Below are positions 15,001-25,720 of a DNA stretch of 64,000 nucleotides, piece after piece. Made by a program: the position numbers and the translations under genes. Under the pieces are notes generated by a model that had not been told where the DNA came from, did not search any database, and saw nothing but the letters and a program-made list of their open reading frames with translations. Origin of the DNA: Platerodrilus igneus. Lineage: Eukaryota > Arthropoda > Insecta > Coleoptera > Lycidae. Location: the NCBI GenBank assembly GCA_036346225.1, contig JARFIW010000884.1:2975001-3039000 (forward strand), given 5' to 3'. The first letter of the stretch is position 1. The number at the start of each line of letters is the position of its first letter.

Positions 15001-17610
15001 ATTAACTTAAGAAAAAGCAAACATAATATAACCCCCAACTGGCCAGAAATTTTTAACAAAACTTCTTAAAAAAACATTTATCTATAAATAATGTTACTGT
15101 TCCATTGTGCTAGTCTCCTAGATTGATTTATGTTTTAAATTCCATTTACTTGGAAATACCTTTAACAACAATACATAAAAAACAGTGCAATACCATCTTC
15201 TGCTTTTGCCATTCAAAATCCTTTAAAAATATTAAAGAAATTTACTAGCAAATACAGCCCACAATTAAAGCTTGCGTTTTAATTAATACACACTTTTTCT
15301 TAGTGTTTCAAAAGTTCCAAACGTCCTTTCCAATAATATCATTCTTAAATGTAAACAAACTAATTCCTTTGTCCTACTAACCAATTACAATTTTTATTTA
15401 GAAGTTTGCGTGTATATATTTATCAAGCGTTAAACAAAAGAGAAGCACATATGATACTCACGGTTAAATTCCACTCCTTGATTTTTAAATTAAATTAAGC
15501 ATATATAAATATATCAATAATTTGCTCTTTATTAAACACCGACACATTAGGGCACCCCATTCCATTTATTCAAATTCCAGTGAAATCCATTCATCACCCT
15601 TGTATAAACTAATGCCTTTTACCGATGCTTAACCGACACGATTATAAATTCCACGATATTACGTGCATGAACTTCTTGGCCTGCTTATGCAGAAAAGTTC
15701 AAAACAAATATATGTTGACCACCTTGTCTAAGGACCTGCCTACAGTCTACACATCCATCGTTACTTTATCATTGTTTCTTTTGTAACTTAACTTACCAAC
15801 TTATCCTATATTTAACCTGTTATGTCTTATTGACTGCACGAAGTTGTGCTTTATATTAGGTATATATTTCTTCTATAATCCTAAAAGGGAAAGCTTTTTT
15901 CCCATCACTAATGTAATCAGGTTACTACTTGTTAAGTTGTGGTTTCTGGGTTCATGCGAACTGGAGTCAAAACCCATAATTTGTCGATGTGTGCTTATCA
16001 CGCTTAAGAAAAGAGAAACGTTTTATGGTGCATGGCGATAACGAAGTTCGTGTGAACATGTATTTTTAGAAGCACTTTACCGTCAACTACTGTATCAAAT
16101 CGACATATTACACACGAATGCGTGTTTATTGCAGTGAGGTGTACTTGTGAATCCCTACATTTTCTTTTGAAGTACCTTTATCCTCTGCTTCAAAACTGTT
16201 GTAGATTCAACAACCGACTTCACTGCCAGAAGCCGAACAAAATATAACAATTACAATTGGCATCATTAATTTTAAAACGCCAAAAATGTCACTGAAATTA
16301 AACGTTTAATTGAAATGATATCCTTTATCGCATACCTAACTTATCTACTATCTCTGCTCCCATTGCCGCCTTAATTCAAAATAAAAACGAAAGGGCAATC
16401 TATTGAGCGAACTTCTGATGCACAAAAAGCTTTTAATCAAATAAAGCTTATTAACTTTTCCCCAATTGTAATTTCATCAAATTTCGAGAAACCTGATGCT
16501 TCATTTACCGACATAGGTGCCGTTTTATTTCAAGAAAAAGATGGTCTAGATCACCTTATTGCTCGTGCTAGTCATGCTTAACTACCGCTGAACAAAAGTA
16601 TTCTGCTACTGAACAAGAGCTTCTCGGAATAATTGTTGACATTAAAAAATTTAGAGGTTATGCTGAAGGAACCCAGTTTATAATAATTACTGATTGTGCT
16701 GCCCTTACCTGGTTAAATAATTTGAAGCAACCTGCATGATGCTTGACCAGATGGAGTTTACATATTTCAGGATTCACTTTTACTGTTCGCCATGGTTCAG
16801 GAAAATTAAATATATTTGTTCTCTCTCATGATGTGGTTCTTTAAATCTTCCTAATTTAACTCTTGGTGTGTAATATTCTAATATGGTGAAAAAGTTACCG
16901 AATATTCTGAAAACTACGCATCATTTTATGTTATAGGAGATCGTTTATATTAATTTGTTACCTCCTTCTCGTTAAAAGTTGCAAATATACCTGAATGGAA
17001 ATTAGTTATACCTAATACTTAATTAATTAATTTTTTTATTATAATTATAGAGCAAGTACATAAACATGTATATTTATATACTATTGACGGAAGGATTGTC
17101 AATTGACATCCTGCTGTTTATATTTCAATGCTATTTGGCCAAAGAATTAAAATATTTATTTATTTATCTAACAAAGTTGTCTAGGCCAGAATTAAATTTA
17201 CCATTTTTGAATGTACTCACGTCCCCAATGTTCTGAAGCCCTATTTGATTTGTCTCATTTTCTGCCTAGATGATAAACCATATGTGTATTTTTAGGCTAA
17301 CGACAAGCACAAGATTGACTTAAAATGGGAGCGCAGTGTAGAATCAGCTTTAGCTGATGGATATGATGTAAATTATGGTGCACGTTCCGTAAAATATGAA
17401 GTTGAGAGAACTGTTGTTAATCAACTCGCTGCGGCTCATGAGAAAGGCTTAATTGGTACTGGGAGCTCTGTTATGGTATCTGTATTGTGGAAAGAAAAAT
17501 CGAATGCCCCACAAGTACAACTTAGAGTTAAAAATAAAGGTTACAAGGATTTTGTTGATCTGGAACATTTCCAACTACCTGTAAGTAATGTACATATGTT
17601 ATTTGGATAA
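1..17610 (+). CDS. CLPB: CLPB / SKD3 AAA+ disaggregase, 3' part of gene (5 exons, 5' end outside window)
   Basis: Joining 1-73, 4954-5132, 5184-5502, 11271-11464 and 17296-17610 gives one continuous frame that follows human CLPB almost residue for residue. In order: linker IVGQESAI; Walker A GSSGIGKT; pore/AAA+ segment GAPPGYIGH with DGGQLTK; Walker [14 protein letters not shown]; sensor 1 IFIMTSN; arginine-finger region [14 protein letters not shown]; sensor 2 GARS; and the D2-small C-terminus [10 protein letters not shown]. In the family this is an ATP-driven protein disaggregase of the mitochondrial intermembrane space with N-terminal ankyrin repeats. Those repeats and the leader are not in the window, so the gene is 5' partial. 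Exon phases agree at every junction. The single AAA+ domain with no second Clp ATPase domain in the downstream sequence fits metazoan CLPB rather than bacterial ClpB. The C-terminus is the only uncertain part: the last exon can end at TAA 17608-17610 or splice at 17581. Confidence 0.96.
408..478. repeat. alternating purine-pyrimidine microsatellite (GCAT/CA/GCAC)
   Basis: Runs of GCAT, then CA, then GCAC units in about 70 bp, nearly uninterrupted purine-pyrimidine alternation, the kind of sequence able to adopt Z-DNA. Confidence 0.8.
1978..1991. promoter_or_regulatory. possible RFX X-box
   Basis: GTGGCTATGGTAAC resembles the imperfect-palindrome X-box bound by RFX factors (GTTGCCATGGCAAC). 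It sits in a locally CpG-containing patch (1955-2045) within CLPB intron 1. A single motif match is weak evidence of function. Confidence 0.25.
4621..4690. repeat. 35-bp tandem duplication
   Basis: Units 4621-4655 and 4656-4690 start AAAAATCAT and differ at about two positions. It lies about 260 bp upstream of CLPB exon b. Confidence 0.8.
4954..5132 (+). CDS. CLPB: CLPB exon b, Walker A
   Basis: Starts after TTGTAG and encodes (T)[17 protein letters not shown], then [13 protein letters not shown] (Walker A) and [12 protein letters not shown]. 179 nt, phase 1 to phase 0. The 3' junction is GAG|GTTTTA, a poor donor, but the next exon resumes exactly with [13 protein letters not shown] as in human CLPB. 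Reading through would hit an in-frame TAA within the 51-nt intron 5133-5183, so splicing is required. Confidence 0.95.
5184..5502 (+). CDS. CLPB: CLPB exon c, Walker B and sensor 1
   Basis: Follows TTTAAG at 5183. Encodes [18 protein letters not shown] (pore-loop region), [13 protein letters not shown] (Walker B, catalytic Glu), [17 protein letters not shown] and [17 protein letters not shown] (sensor 1 Asn). Ends in phase 1 before the good donor GTACGA at 5503. Confidence 0.96.
6167..6806. repeat. inverted-dimer repeat with hammerhead-like unit (copy 1)
   Basis: Left arm about 6167-6298 is the reverse complement of right arm about 6637-6770, with a 338-bp spacer. Each arm contains CATGGATCGAAACGTAAAT (left with one change), preceded by a CC/GG inverted pair around CTAGG-like sequence, and followed by a GAGTGGTTTAAT block. 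The right arm continues to ACAAACATACAGGGAGTATT, as in the copies at 36978 and 58396. The spacer has no ORF I recognise. The family resembles short non-coding parts of Penelope-like elements, which is inference. Confidence 0.75.
7992..8025. repeat. 10-bp perfect inverted repeat
   Basis: CACTATCATG at 7992-8001 and CATGATAGTG at 8016-8025 with a 14-nt loop. Function unknown; may be a small TE end. Confidence 0.6.
10110..10345 (+). pseudogene. hAT transposase N-terminal (BED-finger) relic
   Basis: A short ORF encodes [13 protein letters not shown] followed by [19 protein letters not shown]. This matches the start of ZBED5/FAM200-type hAT-derived proteins (RQYSEDYLKYGF... KPSKLKRHLE...). The zinc-binding Cys pair expected in the middle is gone (KPIIIYAFN where KPQCVICxK is usual), and the ORF stops at 10330. 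The catalytic RNase H-like body and the dimerisation domain are not seen nearby. A degraded fragment in a CLPB intron. Confidence 0.6.
11271..11464 (+). CDS. CLPB: CLPB exon d, arginine finger region
   Basis: Starts after GTTTTAG. Encodes [37 protein letters not shown] (putative arginine finger in GRINE) and KELNVWAER. 194 nt; ends in phase 0 at GTAAGT 11465. Confidence 0.96.
13288..13651 (-). pseudogene. mariner-family transposase N-terminal relic
   Basis: Reading from an ATG at 13651 the frame gives [19 protein letters not shown], then [20 protein letters not shown], then [18 protein letters not shown] and [13 protein letters not shown]. This is the helix-turn-helix DNA-binding half of arthropod mariner/SETMAR-type transposases. 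Two in-frame stops (after VVEI and after VYNKK) break it, and similarity ends at about 13288 before the DDE catalytic domain. Upstream sequence to about 13830 may be its 5' flank; TIRs were not found. Confidence 0.8.
14238..14633. mobile_element. non-autonomous TIR element (MITE), about 395 bp
   Basis: Terminal inverted repeats: left AGTAGAATTTATTTAAGAAG starting 14239, right its reverse complement ending 14630, extending into TGTACGTCAT with one mismatch (about 33 bp). TA dinucleotides flank both ends. No ORF with transposase similarity inside. TA flanks fit Tc1/mariner/pogo mobilisation, which is inference. Confidence 0.75.
15845..16212 (+). mobile_element. LTR of a Ty3/gypsy-type element
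   Basis: Begins TGTGCTTTATATTAGG and ends TGTAGATTCAACA (5'-TG...CA-3'). A related block occurs at 28665-29077 with the same start (ATGCTTTAATATTAGGTATA), the same AAAGGGAAAGC..TTTCCCAT block and the same end (GTTGTAGGGTTTAACA). Gypsy RNase H relics start about 170 bp downstream, supporting a 5' LTR joined to an internally deleted element. Confidence 0.6.
16381..17030 (+). pseudogene. Ty3/gypsy pol relic (RNase H and downstream)
   Basis: Translation gives [19 protein letters not shown], then [37 protein letters not shown] and [12 protein letters not shown], the RNase H core of gypsy pol. Stops and frame changes are frequent. The following WYSN.. and GDR-like segment parallels 55080-55230 in the second gypsy copy, so both belong to one family. 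RT, protease and gag are absent here. It lies just upstream of CLPB exon e on the same strand. Confidence 0.8.
17296..17610 (+). CDS. CLPB: CLPB exon e, sensor 2 and C-terminus
   Basis: Starts after TTTTTAG in phase 0. Encodes [40 protein letters not shown] (sensor 2 Arg in GAR) and a variable tail ending [11 protein letters not shown]. It then either reads on as VSNVHMLFG to TAA at 17608-17610, or splices at the good donor GTAAGT (17581) to an exon not identified. Human CLPB has a tail of similar length at this point, so a stop here is plausible. Confidence 0.93.
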   Translation, partial: ANDKHKIDLKWERSVESALADGYDVNYGARSVKYEVERTVVNQLAAAHEKGLIGTGSSVMVSVLWKEKSNAPQVQLRVKNKGYKDFVDLEHFQLPVSNVHMLFG

Positions 17611-17627
17611 AATATATTTAAGACATC

Positions 17628-17633
17628 AATAAA
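17628..17633 (+). terminator. candidate CLPB poly(A) signal AATAAA
   Basis: First AATAAA after the CLPB stop, 18 bp downstream of it. In DNA this AT-rich, AATAAA is frequent by chance. It supports, but does not prove, an end of the gene here. Confidence 0.4.
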
Positions 17634-20600
17634 TACATTTATTCAATACAGTTTTGTTGTGTATAATTTATCTTATTCTATGTACTACATATAATATACA
17701 AGTAACATGTAATTATTGTAACATCAAACATTTATAATAACATCTTTTAGGTGACTTAGTTTGTGGCAGTCACAATACCGAGATTGTAAATACTACAAAG
17801 TTGTATAAATACAATTAACAAATATTCACAGGTAATATTGGTAGAGATTAAAATAATAAACTTAATTATATAATATTCCATATTATTTTTCAATGCACAT
17901 TACACATTGGTTTGTAAAAGAAGCAAAAGGTTAAAATATTATATCTGAATCTCAGTAAATACATTTATAGATGTATATGTATAATAATCTATATTTATAC
18001 ATAAAGCCTGTATTGAACATGAATTTACTTATAAGTTGTCGAATCTATTAAAAGTAGACTCTTTCTGTTATATTTGTGCACATTGTGATCTTCTTAATTT
18101 GTCATTCCTGAGTGTTTCAACGAGTATTACCATTCATTGAATTTTGTAATCACTATATTTTTTGACATTGCATTGTTGTTTCAGTTCTCTATCACAGTTT
18201 AACAAATTGTCATCAGTAATTCATGATTCGCTATCATTATTGTTGTGCAAACTTTTAAGTAAATTTTTATAAATAATACTTGTGAAGATTCTATCAACAA
18301 CTAATTGTGAATGTTCCACGATGCTTGTATGTGGATGATGAAAAATTAATGTGCAATGGTTTTAACAAACTTTTCAAAGTACCTTTTATATTGTTGATTC
18401 AACCACCTAATCGTTATAGTGGTGATATGAAAGGTGAATTTAAAAACTTAGCAATTTAAGTATGCTAGAATAATATGGATGTACTTGTAAAAAAGCTGCC
18501 AGCAGTACCTTGGTTCAAAATATTGTGTGGAGATGATATATCCTTCAAATGTACAGATATGAATAAAAACAATCTTGTTTTTATAGTGCCATTTCTAAAC
18601 TCTTTTTATAGTAAAGTACACCATAGTTTTGTATGTACACCCGATATGGTCTATTGACATTATTGTGAAGTAAATAAGGGTAATCAAAAGTCTTTATTAC
18701 TTTTATAAAGTCTTTAAGTATTCATATTGAGTGGTTGAAAACATCAGATACATTATTTAAAACAGTGCTTCTAAATTTACCCATAAAGGAACTTCAGATG
18801 GTTCATCATATTCTTTAAACATTATGCTTTGTTGCACCACACTATTTTGTTTTATATGGCTAAAACAAAAAACAGAATTTTTTCAAAACCGAAATGACAA
18901 GTTTTCTTAAAATTTTCTAGCATACTATGTTGAATTGCTGGACAAAAATTCGTGTATATTGCATGTACTTGTGAATTATTGTTTAAAGCATTACATGCTT
19001 AGTGAGTTACAGTTGAATGGTTTGGCATACAGCCATGTTGTAGAAAGAAACGAAGTTAACAGTAAATGTATAGTAATATCTAAAGGATATCATGAATAGT
19101 TCTCTACGAAGTACATTGGGCATTCGTCTTAAAAATGTCATAAAAATTACATTTTGTGTGGTTAAAAGGTCATGCGCTTAAATAAATATATGGTATTGCA
19201 CAAGAAAAATGCTCCAACAATAACATAAAAGATTGTAGAATTGCTTTAATTACTTATTTTTAATATTTCTCGCAACCATATACATGGCGATAATTGATAA
19301 AACCTTTTGCATATTTTCTTCTAAAAAGCATTTGGATTAACTGCACCATTAAAATCAACTTGTGGAAGAAAAAGGTTTAGTTACAAATAAAAATTTAATT
19401 TAAAACTTTGCACTTCCTAAATCATGAAGCACCGTGCTGATGACACGGTATTTTAATTCACCAGTAAATCAATAAATGTGAATCTTACACTCAAGGCTCA
19501 AATGTACAAATAATTAAGTTTTCAGTTGAAGTGTTCAAATATCTTGTAAAGTACCTTGATTACTTTGGTGTTGAATTGATGCTTCCATAGAGACAATATT
19601 CTCTATGACCCTATGAAGTGTATTAAATAATTTTATATATTTTTCTTGAAGATCGATTTTGAATAGTATATTTAAGTTTTTTTTGCAAATTACTTTTCTT
19701 GTAAATATTGTATGTTGCTGGTATGATGAAAAATTGTTTCTCCTTCTCAACACGGAGATAGTTTCAGGCGATTTTTAAATGAATTTAATTTTATCAGCTG
19801 GTCCGTGCTTTGTATGATCTAGATTTGAATTTATTAGTTTTCAAATGGAAATCAATCGAAGAAAACTCATTTTGTTCGAGAACTAAGAAGAAAACTTTTT
19901 ATAATAATAGTCGTAGAAGAATGGATGCTACAAGTACTTTAAAATTAATACTGCTATACATAAAATATGGAAATTGAAAAGTGGTCATCTGTCTTTTGTA
20001 AGTGTCCTTTTTCTACCATCTTCCAAGAGATAGCATCTCTGAGCACTACATGTATATTTGTTTGGAATTAATACTTTCAAAATGGCTGTTTATAAAATTG
20101 GAATTGGACGCCATTCAGAATCTGTTACAGATGTTTATAATAAATGATCTTTTTTTTTAATGAGAATAGGGTTAAATTTTGAGCTTTTATTGCACTTTCT
20201 TGCTAGGTGAAAGACTGTAAAGTAAATAAAAGGAAAGTTGAACAAATACTATAGTGAATCTTGTATATGAAGCCAATAGTAAAGTACTGAGGTATAGTTT
20301 AAACGTGTTAAAATATACATAAACATGATATGGTAATTGATCTACAACGGCAACAACTAGAGAAATGGTAGCAAAAATGTAAAAACTTATCATTGGGAAA
20401 AAGTGCTCGAGATTGTTGCCATTGCAAAATCTTAACAATGTTTTACAAACACATTTACATATGAGAAAACTTTCGGCAAGTGGGGTGACATGTTTTCTTG
20501 CATGTTATTAAAAAAATTTGAATTAATACTTTATTGTATTGTTCAGTCTGGTTCAAGAATAATTGAGCTAAATTTTTATGGTAGTGCAAGTATTTGGTAC

Positions 20601-20769
20601 AAGCTGGTTCAAATGCATCAAGCAATGCACAGATAGTTGCATTTTAGTTAAAGGCTTTAGAATTAGAAAGCAAAATATTCATAGAATTTGTTAAACATTG
20701 AAAAATAGAGGTGAACATTATGTAACGTTGCAGGACAAATTGAACAATAAGAAGTGCAAGACAAAATGA
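17634..20769. other. intergenic/3'-flank, nothing recognised
   Basis: AT-rich DNA. ORFs at 18475-18657 and 19535-19753 show no domain I recognise. Possible distal 3' UTR of CLPB in its first part. Confidence 0.5.
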
Positions 20770-20960
20770 CTACATTAAGTAAAGAAAATTTTTGCATTTT
20801 TATTATGACAATATACCAACCCATTTATAGGTCAGTGCATAATCTACAAATTGTTTCGTCATACACGGCATAGCATGACTGAAGACACTTTATGATTTGT
20901 TTTGGTTTCCAAAAATGAAAAAACAGTTAAAGAAATTGGGCTTTAATCAAAAAGTAATTA
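20770..20960 (+). pseudogene. mariner transposase C-terminal relic
   Basis: One frame gives FYYDNIPTHL with stops, then LFWFPKMKKQLKK. These align with the mariner motif HDNAxxH and the FLFPKLKxxLKG segment near the third catalytic Asp. Three stop codons lie within 60 codons. Weak but in the right order and spacing. Confidence 0.45.
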
Positions 20961-21289
20961 AAACAAGTATTCATTGTGAGGACCTTGATATTATTTTCTG
21001 ATAGTATCAAAAACTTTGAATATTATTCGAAATAGTGTATTTAGATAAAAACAAATTATGTCGTGAAGTTTTAGAAAAGAGAATATTTTTTCTTGTAGAA
21101 CACGCAATGTATCAAACTATCTTCTTGGTTAAGGTTTTCTTAAGTTTTAGAAATATTTAATTTGTTAAAATACATAACTGTTCTGAACTGACCTGTACCT
21201 TGAAGAAGTTCTAAAGTACTAGAATGGCTTGCACGTTTCAGTAAGCTAAAGAGCCGAATTGTAGGTTTAACCAAATTAGTGTGGTCTTT

Positions 21290-22545
21290 AGATAGAAATC
21301 ATACAAAGAGGGATCGCCTAAAGGGGCAGCAGCTCTTTCGGTACTTAGAGTGGCACTATAAGGGCTGGTATGGTATTCTAAGACATACTACTGAGACGTG
21401 TAAGGCAACAGGAAACCACCACATATCTCCCAAGCACACAGCATTCTAAAAAGGTTTTCAAAAATGAGGGCATCCTCTGGGGCAAAAGGTTCCAAAGTTA
21501 AAATAGTTCCCCATTTGGATCTCTGTGAGGGAACTACTCGTAGGATGTGATCAGCCAGATCAATAAAAAGAAAACAAGAACTGGAAACATTTTTCAAGTC
21601 GGGGCATGGAATTTTAGAAGCATGAAGCAATTACATAAGCTAGAGAATTTAAAAATTGAAATCGATGGGCTAGCATTAGACAGATTAGCAAAATTTGGTG
21701 GCGAGGCGGAAAATTTTTGGAGTGGAGACTTTAGGGTTATTTGTCAGAATTGGAGGAAGGAAATTTGGATGTGAGGATAGTTAGATAGGACATTGTGTAG
21801 GAAGCTACTTACAAAAGAGCGAAAGAGTAATGGTTAGATTAGAATCTAAATCTGTAAATACTATAATAATACATGCCCACCTTTTTAACTACAGTGAGAA
21901 AGAGGTAGAAGCATTTTACAAAGATATTGAGGTTATACTAAGATTCATAAAAGAGTAGGTAAATTTAATAGTTATGGAAATTTTAATGCAGTGGTAGGCT
22001 AGAGTTGGAAGGAGCAAAAGTACGTTTATTTGGAATGTGGAACGACAGGGGAAATAGGCTGGTAGAATTTTGCGACAAAAACAATTTAACCATAATAAAC
22101 ACATTATTTCAACATCATGCTAGAAGACGATACACGTGGAAGATGCCAGGAGACATAGGTTGATATCAAATAAATTGCATTTTTGTTCGACAATGGTTTA
22201 GGAATCGAGTAGAAGCTAATCAGAAGCACATAGACACTGATCACAACATAGTAATTATGATAGCTACACTTAAATTTAAAAGTTTTAAAAAATGGAACAG
22301 AAAAAGACACTTTGACTTTTGAGAAATTAAAAGATAAAGATATCCACAAAAGATTTGAGAAAAAGTAGAAATAGAATGGAATAACATTATATCCGACTTA
22401 GATAAGTCGGCCAGAGATATTCCGGAGTATAAAGAAATAGAAAATAAAAAATCATTGACTAAGGAAATTTTGAATTTATTAGAAGAAAGGGGAAATTACA
22501 AAAACGGACGAAACGAAGTAACAAACAAATATATTCAAATAACTA
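21290..22545 (+). pseudogene. RTE-clade LINE relic 1: 5' leader and endonuclease
   Basis: Translation from about 21600 gives VGAWNFRSMKQLHKLENLK (start of the apurinic-type endonuclease), then IIIHAHLFNYSEKEVEAFYK, NRLVEFCDKNNLTIINTLF, QHHARRRYTW and DTDHNIVIM, the closing Asp-His motif. Frameshifts and stops are frequent. The same protein, differently broken, is found at 41423-43090. 21290-21590 contains text shared with RTE leaders (GAAAGG-like and 'cccatttggatctc' block). The element is interrupted by an insertion at about 22546 and resumes at 23541. Confidence 0.8.
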
Positions 22546-23540
22546 CAAATAGCTGACTTTTGCTCCAACAGTGGAGAGGTCAAATGGGTTGCTAATCACG
22601 TATCTCCATTGAGTGGTTGGAGGTGGAGGATCGCGAGCGGTGGGTTCAACGGGGATTAAAGTTTTCCATCCAGTAGGTTGAGTTTCATGACACAAACGGG
22701 ATATTTTGGGAAAAGCATTTTTTATTCCTAGAATTTTTGCTTTTGTGATCACGTCCCATATTATGTGTATGAAAACTACCATTTTCCCGAATGCTGTAAC
22801 CGAACGCACGGTGCAAGAGAGTCGACGAGGTGCCGAACTGGACAAGTGAGACGAAGAAAGAAGATTGAGATGGTTTTCCTAATTCGATTTTGTTTCTGCA
22901 TTGGTAGTATAGGTTTTACAATTGTTTAATAAAGTTGCTGGAATTTCATAGAGTTTTGTCAAAATTATAGAAAACAATTTTCAAATCGAAAAATAAAATG
23001 CTATAAAATACGTAATATATATTTATAGTCTTAAAATTGATCAGAAATTTAAAAACACCGCCTTTTAATATAGAGGGTCTACTTTTAAAGAAAAATTATT
23101 AAATTTATTCGATGGAAAGACCGACGTGACTAAATAGTTACAAATGGTCATGGGATTTTCAGAAATTCTGACATCATCCGAAAACACGAGTAGAACAAAT
23201 GACATTTTTATAATTGTCTAGCGCGATAGTTCGTTGCTAACGATTCCAGGTGGCGCGCATGGCGTTCTGGGTTGGATGCCACGTATGATCTATTTTTTGG
23301 GCTTTTTAAAGGCGCTATCTATTTTTTGAAAATCGAAGCTGTTTAAAGTGATGTTTGAAAATATATATTGGTACAAATTGTCAAGTGCAGTAGGTCAGCA
23401 CTATTGATTCTGGATAGCGTGCACGAGGTGTCGGGTTTGATACTTGGGCGAAAGAGCTTTGCGGGCAAAAGAATTCCTCTGGTGAGAGAGCTCTCCAGAC
23501 GAAAACTCAGTGCTGCAGAGACTGTAAACCACTTCTAGTA
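22546..23540. mobile_element. about 1-kb insertion inside RTE relic 1
   Basis: Compared with the second RTE copy (42200-42310), where ACAAAGCC runs directly into GTGAAATTATT, copy 1 has about 1 kb between TACAAATAGC and TACAAAGCC, a likely degenerate target-site duplication. The insert is more GC-rich at its left (22560-22850; minus-strand 100-codon ORF without recognised domain). Near its right end (about 23390-23460) is a tRNA-like stretch (GTAGGTCAGC ... GTGTCGGGTTTGATACTTGG) resembling A and B boxes. Class unknown; a composite or SINE-containing insert. Confidence 0.5.
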
Positions 23541-24640
23541 CAAAGCCCTAAAATGTGAAATTATTCTCAAATGCAGGAAAGCTAAAGAACAATGGATTGA
23601 GGAATAGTGCAAAGAGGTACGAACTAAAATGGAAATAGGAAAGACAGGCAAGGTATACAAACGATTTAGAATGAACGAGTGGAGACTTAATTATAGAAAA
23701 TATAGAGAAAGTGGATAGATGGCAAAATATAGAGGGAATATAGAGGGAAATGTAATAATGGAGAAAACAACAAAAAAGGAGAAATCGTGTATATAGGATT
23801 TGTAGATCTGGAAAAAGCATTCAATAGTGCAGAATGAGACAAAATGTTGAAATACTCAAAAAGTAATAGTTATAGGGATGTATAGATAGTTTATACAAAG
23901 AACAAACACCGGTAATAGAATTAGAGCAGGAACACAGAGAAGTAAATGTTAGAAAAGAGATGAGACAGGGATGTGCTCTATCTCCAGTAATTTTTGACTT
24001 GTAAATAGAAGAGGTAATGAATACTGTCAAATTCAGAAAGACATTTGGAATTATTATGCGGGAACAAACAATTGATGTTCTTAGATTTGCAGACGATATC
24101 GCGGTATGAGTATCTAGCAAGAAAGAATTAGAAGCAGCTGTTAATGAAATGGAAACAGTACTAACAGAAAGATACAGTATGAAAATCAGCAAAAGTAAAA
24201 CTCAATTATTAGTATGTAAAGGAGGAGAAAATAAGTACCAAACTAGAATATAAATAGAAAAAGAGGATTTACAAGAGGTTAAGGATTTCTGTTATCTACT
24301 AAGCCAAATAACGCAACATGGGAAAGTACAAAGGTATAAAACAAAAGATTAGCACAAGGTCATGTTGCATTTAACAAAAAAAATCAACTACTATGTTTGA
24401 AGATAACAAACATGGAAACATGGAATAGATTGCTGAAACCATATGTGTGGAGCACAACCCTGTATGGCTGTGAAATGTGGACAGTAGGAAAAGCGGATAG
24501 AAAAAAGACAAAAGCCTTTGAAATGTGGTGCTAGTGACATATGATGAAGATGTCATAGACAGTCAAAGTTATGAATATAAAGGTATGGGTAGAAAGAAAT
24601 ATGTGGAAAACAGTAAAGAATAGAACAGGTAGGGTGATAG
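23541..24640 (+). pseudogene. RTE-clade LINE relic 1: reverse transcriptase
   Basis: Starts with the GTGAAATTATT block shared with 42265. Segments in order: IGFVDLEKAFNS, VRKEMRQGCALSPVIFDL, IEEVMN, VLRFADDIAV (catalytic FADD box, about 24080-24110), MKISKSKTQLLV and EVKDFCYL. Multiple stops. Ends near 24640, where a minus-strand LINE begins. Confidence 0.85.
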
Positions 24641-24644
24641 GACA

Positions 24645-25720
24645 TTTTATTTATTTATTTATTCATATATTTCATAGAAATTAATCCAGTTACAAGATAG
24701 GATGAGTATTGTAGAACAGTGAAACATGAAGAGAATATTTTTCAAAAATATAGAATGTAGGAAATGGCGTTTTTCTAACGAATAAGTATTAAATGTGACA
24801 AGTAAAATGTGGCGTGGATAACCAATAGGTGGGTAAACACCTTGGATACACAACACTATTAACTTCAGAAATTTTCGTTGAATGCTTTCACGTATGTTGT
24901 TGTAGATAGCATGGTGCGGTCATGATATGATTGAAGCATATTCGACGTGAACGAATATAAACGTTAAATAATGTAAGTAGAATAAAAGAATTTGGGAAAC
25001 TGTGGATGCTAAGTCACTATTTTGTATTTTTGTGGGGTCACCTTTTGTGTGGTTAATGCATAGAGACAACAAATGTGTATAATTTATTTACAATGCGGTA
25101 ATTCTAGATAGCTTCCATATTGCTGAAAAGGTCTTATCTTACATTATTAGATTGAATAGAAAAGTTGATGGTTTTAATAAGGTGTATTTGCAATCTTGTA
25201 GGAAGAAAGCAGGTATGCTATCTGGACCCATCGTCATATTTGGTTTTTATTTTTACTAGCTTGAAGTATATCGTATCACGAAATATGTGTCATATTAAAA
25301 ACAACATGGAGAGGCATCATGATCGTTTTTGTATGGCATATACGACCATAACAGTTTTGGGTTTCATTTAATACTTCTTTCCATGTTCTTTAGGAAATTT
25401 TTGAATAAAATAATTCTCACTGCTTAAATTTGAGACCGCTAGTTCACTAAACTGATGATAGATGTGTGGATCATTGTTATTTTTTATAAAGTTTCCATAA
25501 CGGATACTTTTATAAATTCTTAATAACTGACGTAGTAAACCAAGGTGGATAACAATTTTGGTTCGAACTGTTTTCAGAACTTTTTTTTGTAGAATGTGTT
25601 ATATAAAATGTTATAGAAATAATCACAGGTTTCATTAATATCAATGAAGGTATAAAATATATCCCAGTCAGTAAGTTAGCTCGTTGTATAACACCTTAAG
25701 ATTGGCTTTACAAAAGTTGT
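24645..25720 (-). pseudogene. Jockey/CR1-like LINE relic, minus strand
   Basis: The 3' end at 24645 is an ATTT-repeat tail (AAAT units on the minus strand). Reading minus: 25700-25400 gives NETCDYFYNILY and a following linker. 25290-25100 gives GPDSIPAFFLQDCKYTLL and FSAIWKLSRITAL (first RT motifs). Then 24960-24680 gives VEYASIIS, ESIQRKFLKLIVL, GVYPPIGYPRHILL, the C-terminal domain that follows the RT. The catalytic YADD part is deleted between the two blocks. Confidence 0.7.

Larger units (their letters stand above)
11465..17295 (+). other. CLPB intron 4 (about 5.8 kb)
   Basis: GTAAGT donor and TTTTTAG acceptor. 11465-13060 shows nothing recognisable. Then a mariner relic (minus strand), a MITE, an LTR and a gypsy pol relic. 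14640-15840 is AT-rich with no feature I can support. Confidence 0.85.
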
